DNA of 64,000 nt, from assembly GCA_032173965.1 (NCBI GenBank), contig CM063283.1:109268108-109332107 (forward strand), written 5' to 3'. Each line of letters opens with the position of its first letter. The first letter of the stretch is position 1. This stretch comes from Sitta carolinensis (lineage: Eukaryota; Chordata; Aves; Passeriformes; Sittidae). Positions 62,630 through 64,000 of the stretch are shown here, piece after piece. The notes under the pieces are model-generated. The model saw nothing but the letters and a program-made list of their open reading frames with translations. It had not been told where the DNA came from and ran no database searches. Both the position numbers and the translations under genes were made by a program.

Positions 62630-62990
62630 AATTCAAACAAAAGACCTTTAAGATCACCCAGTCCCACTATTAACCCAGCCACGTTCACCACTAAACCACG
62701 TCCCCAAGTGCCTTTTAAGAGTCTTTTAGTGTCTTCAGAGATGGTGATCCCACCACTTCCCTGGGCAGCCTGTTCCAATCCCTGACAACCATTTTGGTGT
62801 AGAAATTTTTCCCAATATCCAAATTAAACCTTCACTAGCACAACTTGAGGCTGTTTCCTCTTGTCCTGTTGCTTTTTACTTTGGAAGAGACCAACCCTAA
62901 CCTGGCTACAATCTCCTTTCAAGTAGTCTGGGGAGCAATAAAGGCTCCTCTGAGACTTCTTTTCTCCAGACCCAAGTTCTACATTCTTAA
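62630..62990 (-). mobile_element. CR1 LINE 3' end, well preserved
   Basis: Read on the plus strand, the blocks are AAAGACCTTTAAGATCACCC, ATTAACCCAGCCACGTTCAC, CACTAAACCACGTCCCCAAG, CACTTCCCTGGGCAGCCTGT, AATTTTTCCCAATATCCAAA, CAACTTGAGGCTGTTTCCTC and TTGTCCTGTTGC, ending TTTTCTCCAGACCCAAGTTC. This is the reverse complement of the 3' end of an avian CR1 subfamily, nearly colinear with the form I remember. The element is minus-oriented, with the 3' end at about 62630 and the 5' truncation at about 62990. Its closeness to the remembered consensus makes it the youngest CR1 here. Confidence 0.96.
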
Positions 62991-64000
62991 AATTTCAAAA
63001 CTTCTTATTGACCATTTGCTTCCATTTTTCCTCCTATTTCTCACTTATTAGTCAGATGAATTATTGCTGTTTTCCTCTATCCTTGAAGCTGGGATTAATT
63101 TCAGGTCAAACCAGTTCTTTTTTTTTATGTCTATGCTATGGAGGCTTCTTGGCAGGATATTGACTTGACTGCTAACAAAGTGTTCTTGGTATTCATTGAT
63201 GTTTTTTTATGTTGAATGTACCTTCTCAGTTTGTTTGACTTGCAAGACATTTAAACTTGGGGAAAATTATATTCTTCCAGTCTCAGATAGACAAGGTAGA
63301 AGCGTCACATTCATTTTCCTGAAGAACACAGGTCCTGATGGCTTGTTTATCATAACAGCATTTTTTGAGGTTTACAATTAACTGCTGTGTTGCATCCTCT
63401 TTCAATCCATTTCTTGGGCTCAGTCTGGGATCTTCAGGCCATCAGGTGTTGAGCTGCTCTCTGTCAGAGAAGCTCTCCAGGAGTTCTGTGCTGGTTGAGC
63501 AGCACGTGCCTGCCAGGTACTCTGCTGTCAGGCTGTCCTTTTGTTGCTCCTGTCCAACTCTTAAACGAAGTGCAATATGTCTAAATAAACATTTCTCGTG
63601 GCCTCATACAAGATTCATAAATTCACCCAGATGAATTCCACAGAGAGTGTGAGCTTTGTTCCTCTGAACTGTTCAGAGAAGGGAGAGGAGGTGCAGAGAC
63701 CTCCTCTGCCAGGGGATGAGGACATCCATAGCACGGGTGCTTTGGATGTAGATAAAAGATTCTCTCCCTGCAAGTGCCAGACAGAGCTGGGAGGAAGCAA
63801 ACAGCTTTGGCTGGGGCAACCTCAGGCAAACAGACAGATCTTATTCTTTGTGTGTCATGACACAGCTTGGAATGTATTTGTATACATAATACATCTTCTG
63901 GAATTTTCACATTAAAGTGAAGATGTATTTGTCTGGCAGCTGAAAAAATAATTGATGTGCCTCTGCTGTGCCTTTCCTAGGAATTCAGATGTCCAGAGGA
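62991..64000. other. Unique non-coding sequence to the window edge
   Basis: I recognise no gene or repeat. An AATAAA occurs on the plus strand near 63582. An acceptor-like CCTTTCCTAG lies about 20 bases from the window end, so a plus-strand exon could begin at the edge, but it cannot be judged from what is present. Confidence 0.45.

Overview
This is vertebrate nuclear DNA, most likely from a bird and probably a songbird. The repeats I recognise are CR1 LINE fragments (both the avian 3' end and an older amniote type) and long terminal repeats of endogenous retroviruses. Three of these LTRs resemble, from memory, families seen in passerine genomes. CpG is depleted almost everywhere, repeats are sparse, and no compact gene is visible. 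All family names are recognition from memory; no database was searched.

The window is almost entirely non-coding and looks like a large intron or a gene-poor region. The open frames of 60-180 codons scattered on both strands are about what random sequence of this composition gives, so I do not annotate them as genes. The best protein-coding signal is one exon-like segment on the minus strand (42342-42530). It has a pyrimidine-rich acceptor, 63 open codons of Lys/Glu/Tyr-rich helical character, and a CAG|GTAAAT donor. A second minus-strand candidate at 18987-19078 has an excellent acceptor. Weaker segments (29849-29907 and 1489-1548) could join them in phase. The product is not recognised.

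Layout. 1-4.97 kb: unique AT-rich sequence. 4975-5673: intact solo LTR with a 5-bp target duplication. 5.7-14.7 kb: unique sequence, with an A-tract at 8.8 kb beside a signal-peptide-like frame and strong splice-like signals. 14.7-15.0 kb: an isolated CpG-rich patch. 16.96-17.9 kb: an ancient, decayed CR1. 21.6-23.1 kb: an LTR whose 3' part carries a roughly 1-kb (TGAG)n tetranucleotide expansion, the most striking object here. 25.69-26.05 kb: a CR1 fragment. 35.45-35.87 kb: a 3'-truncated LTR. 42.3-42.5 kb: the exon candidate. 49.89-49.94 kb: a CR1 tail. 58.5-58.64 kb: a decayed CR1 reverse-transcriptase fragment. 62.63-62.99 kb: a well-preserved CR1 3' end on the minus strand. The remainder is unique sequence with short homopolymer runs.

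I found no tRNA, rRNA, CRISPR array, complete retroviral gene or complete cellular gene. The window offers a record of repeat insertion, one LTR-born satellite, one isolated CpG cluster and at least one probable exon of an unidentified minus-strand gene.
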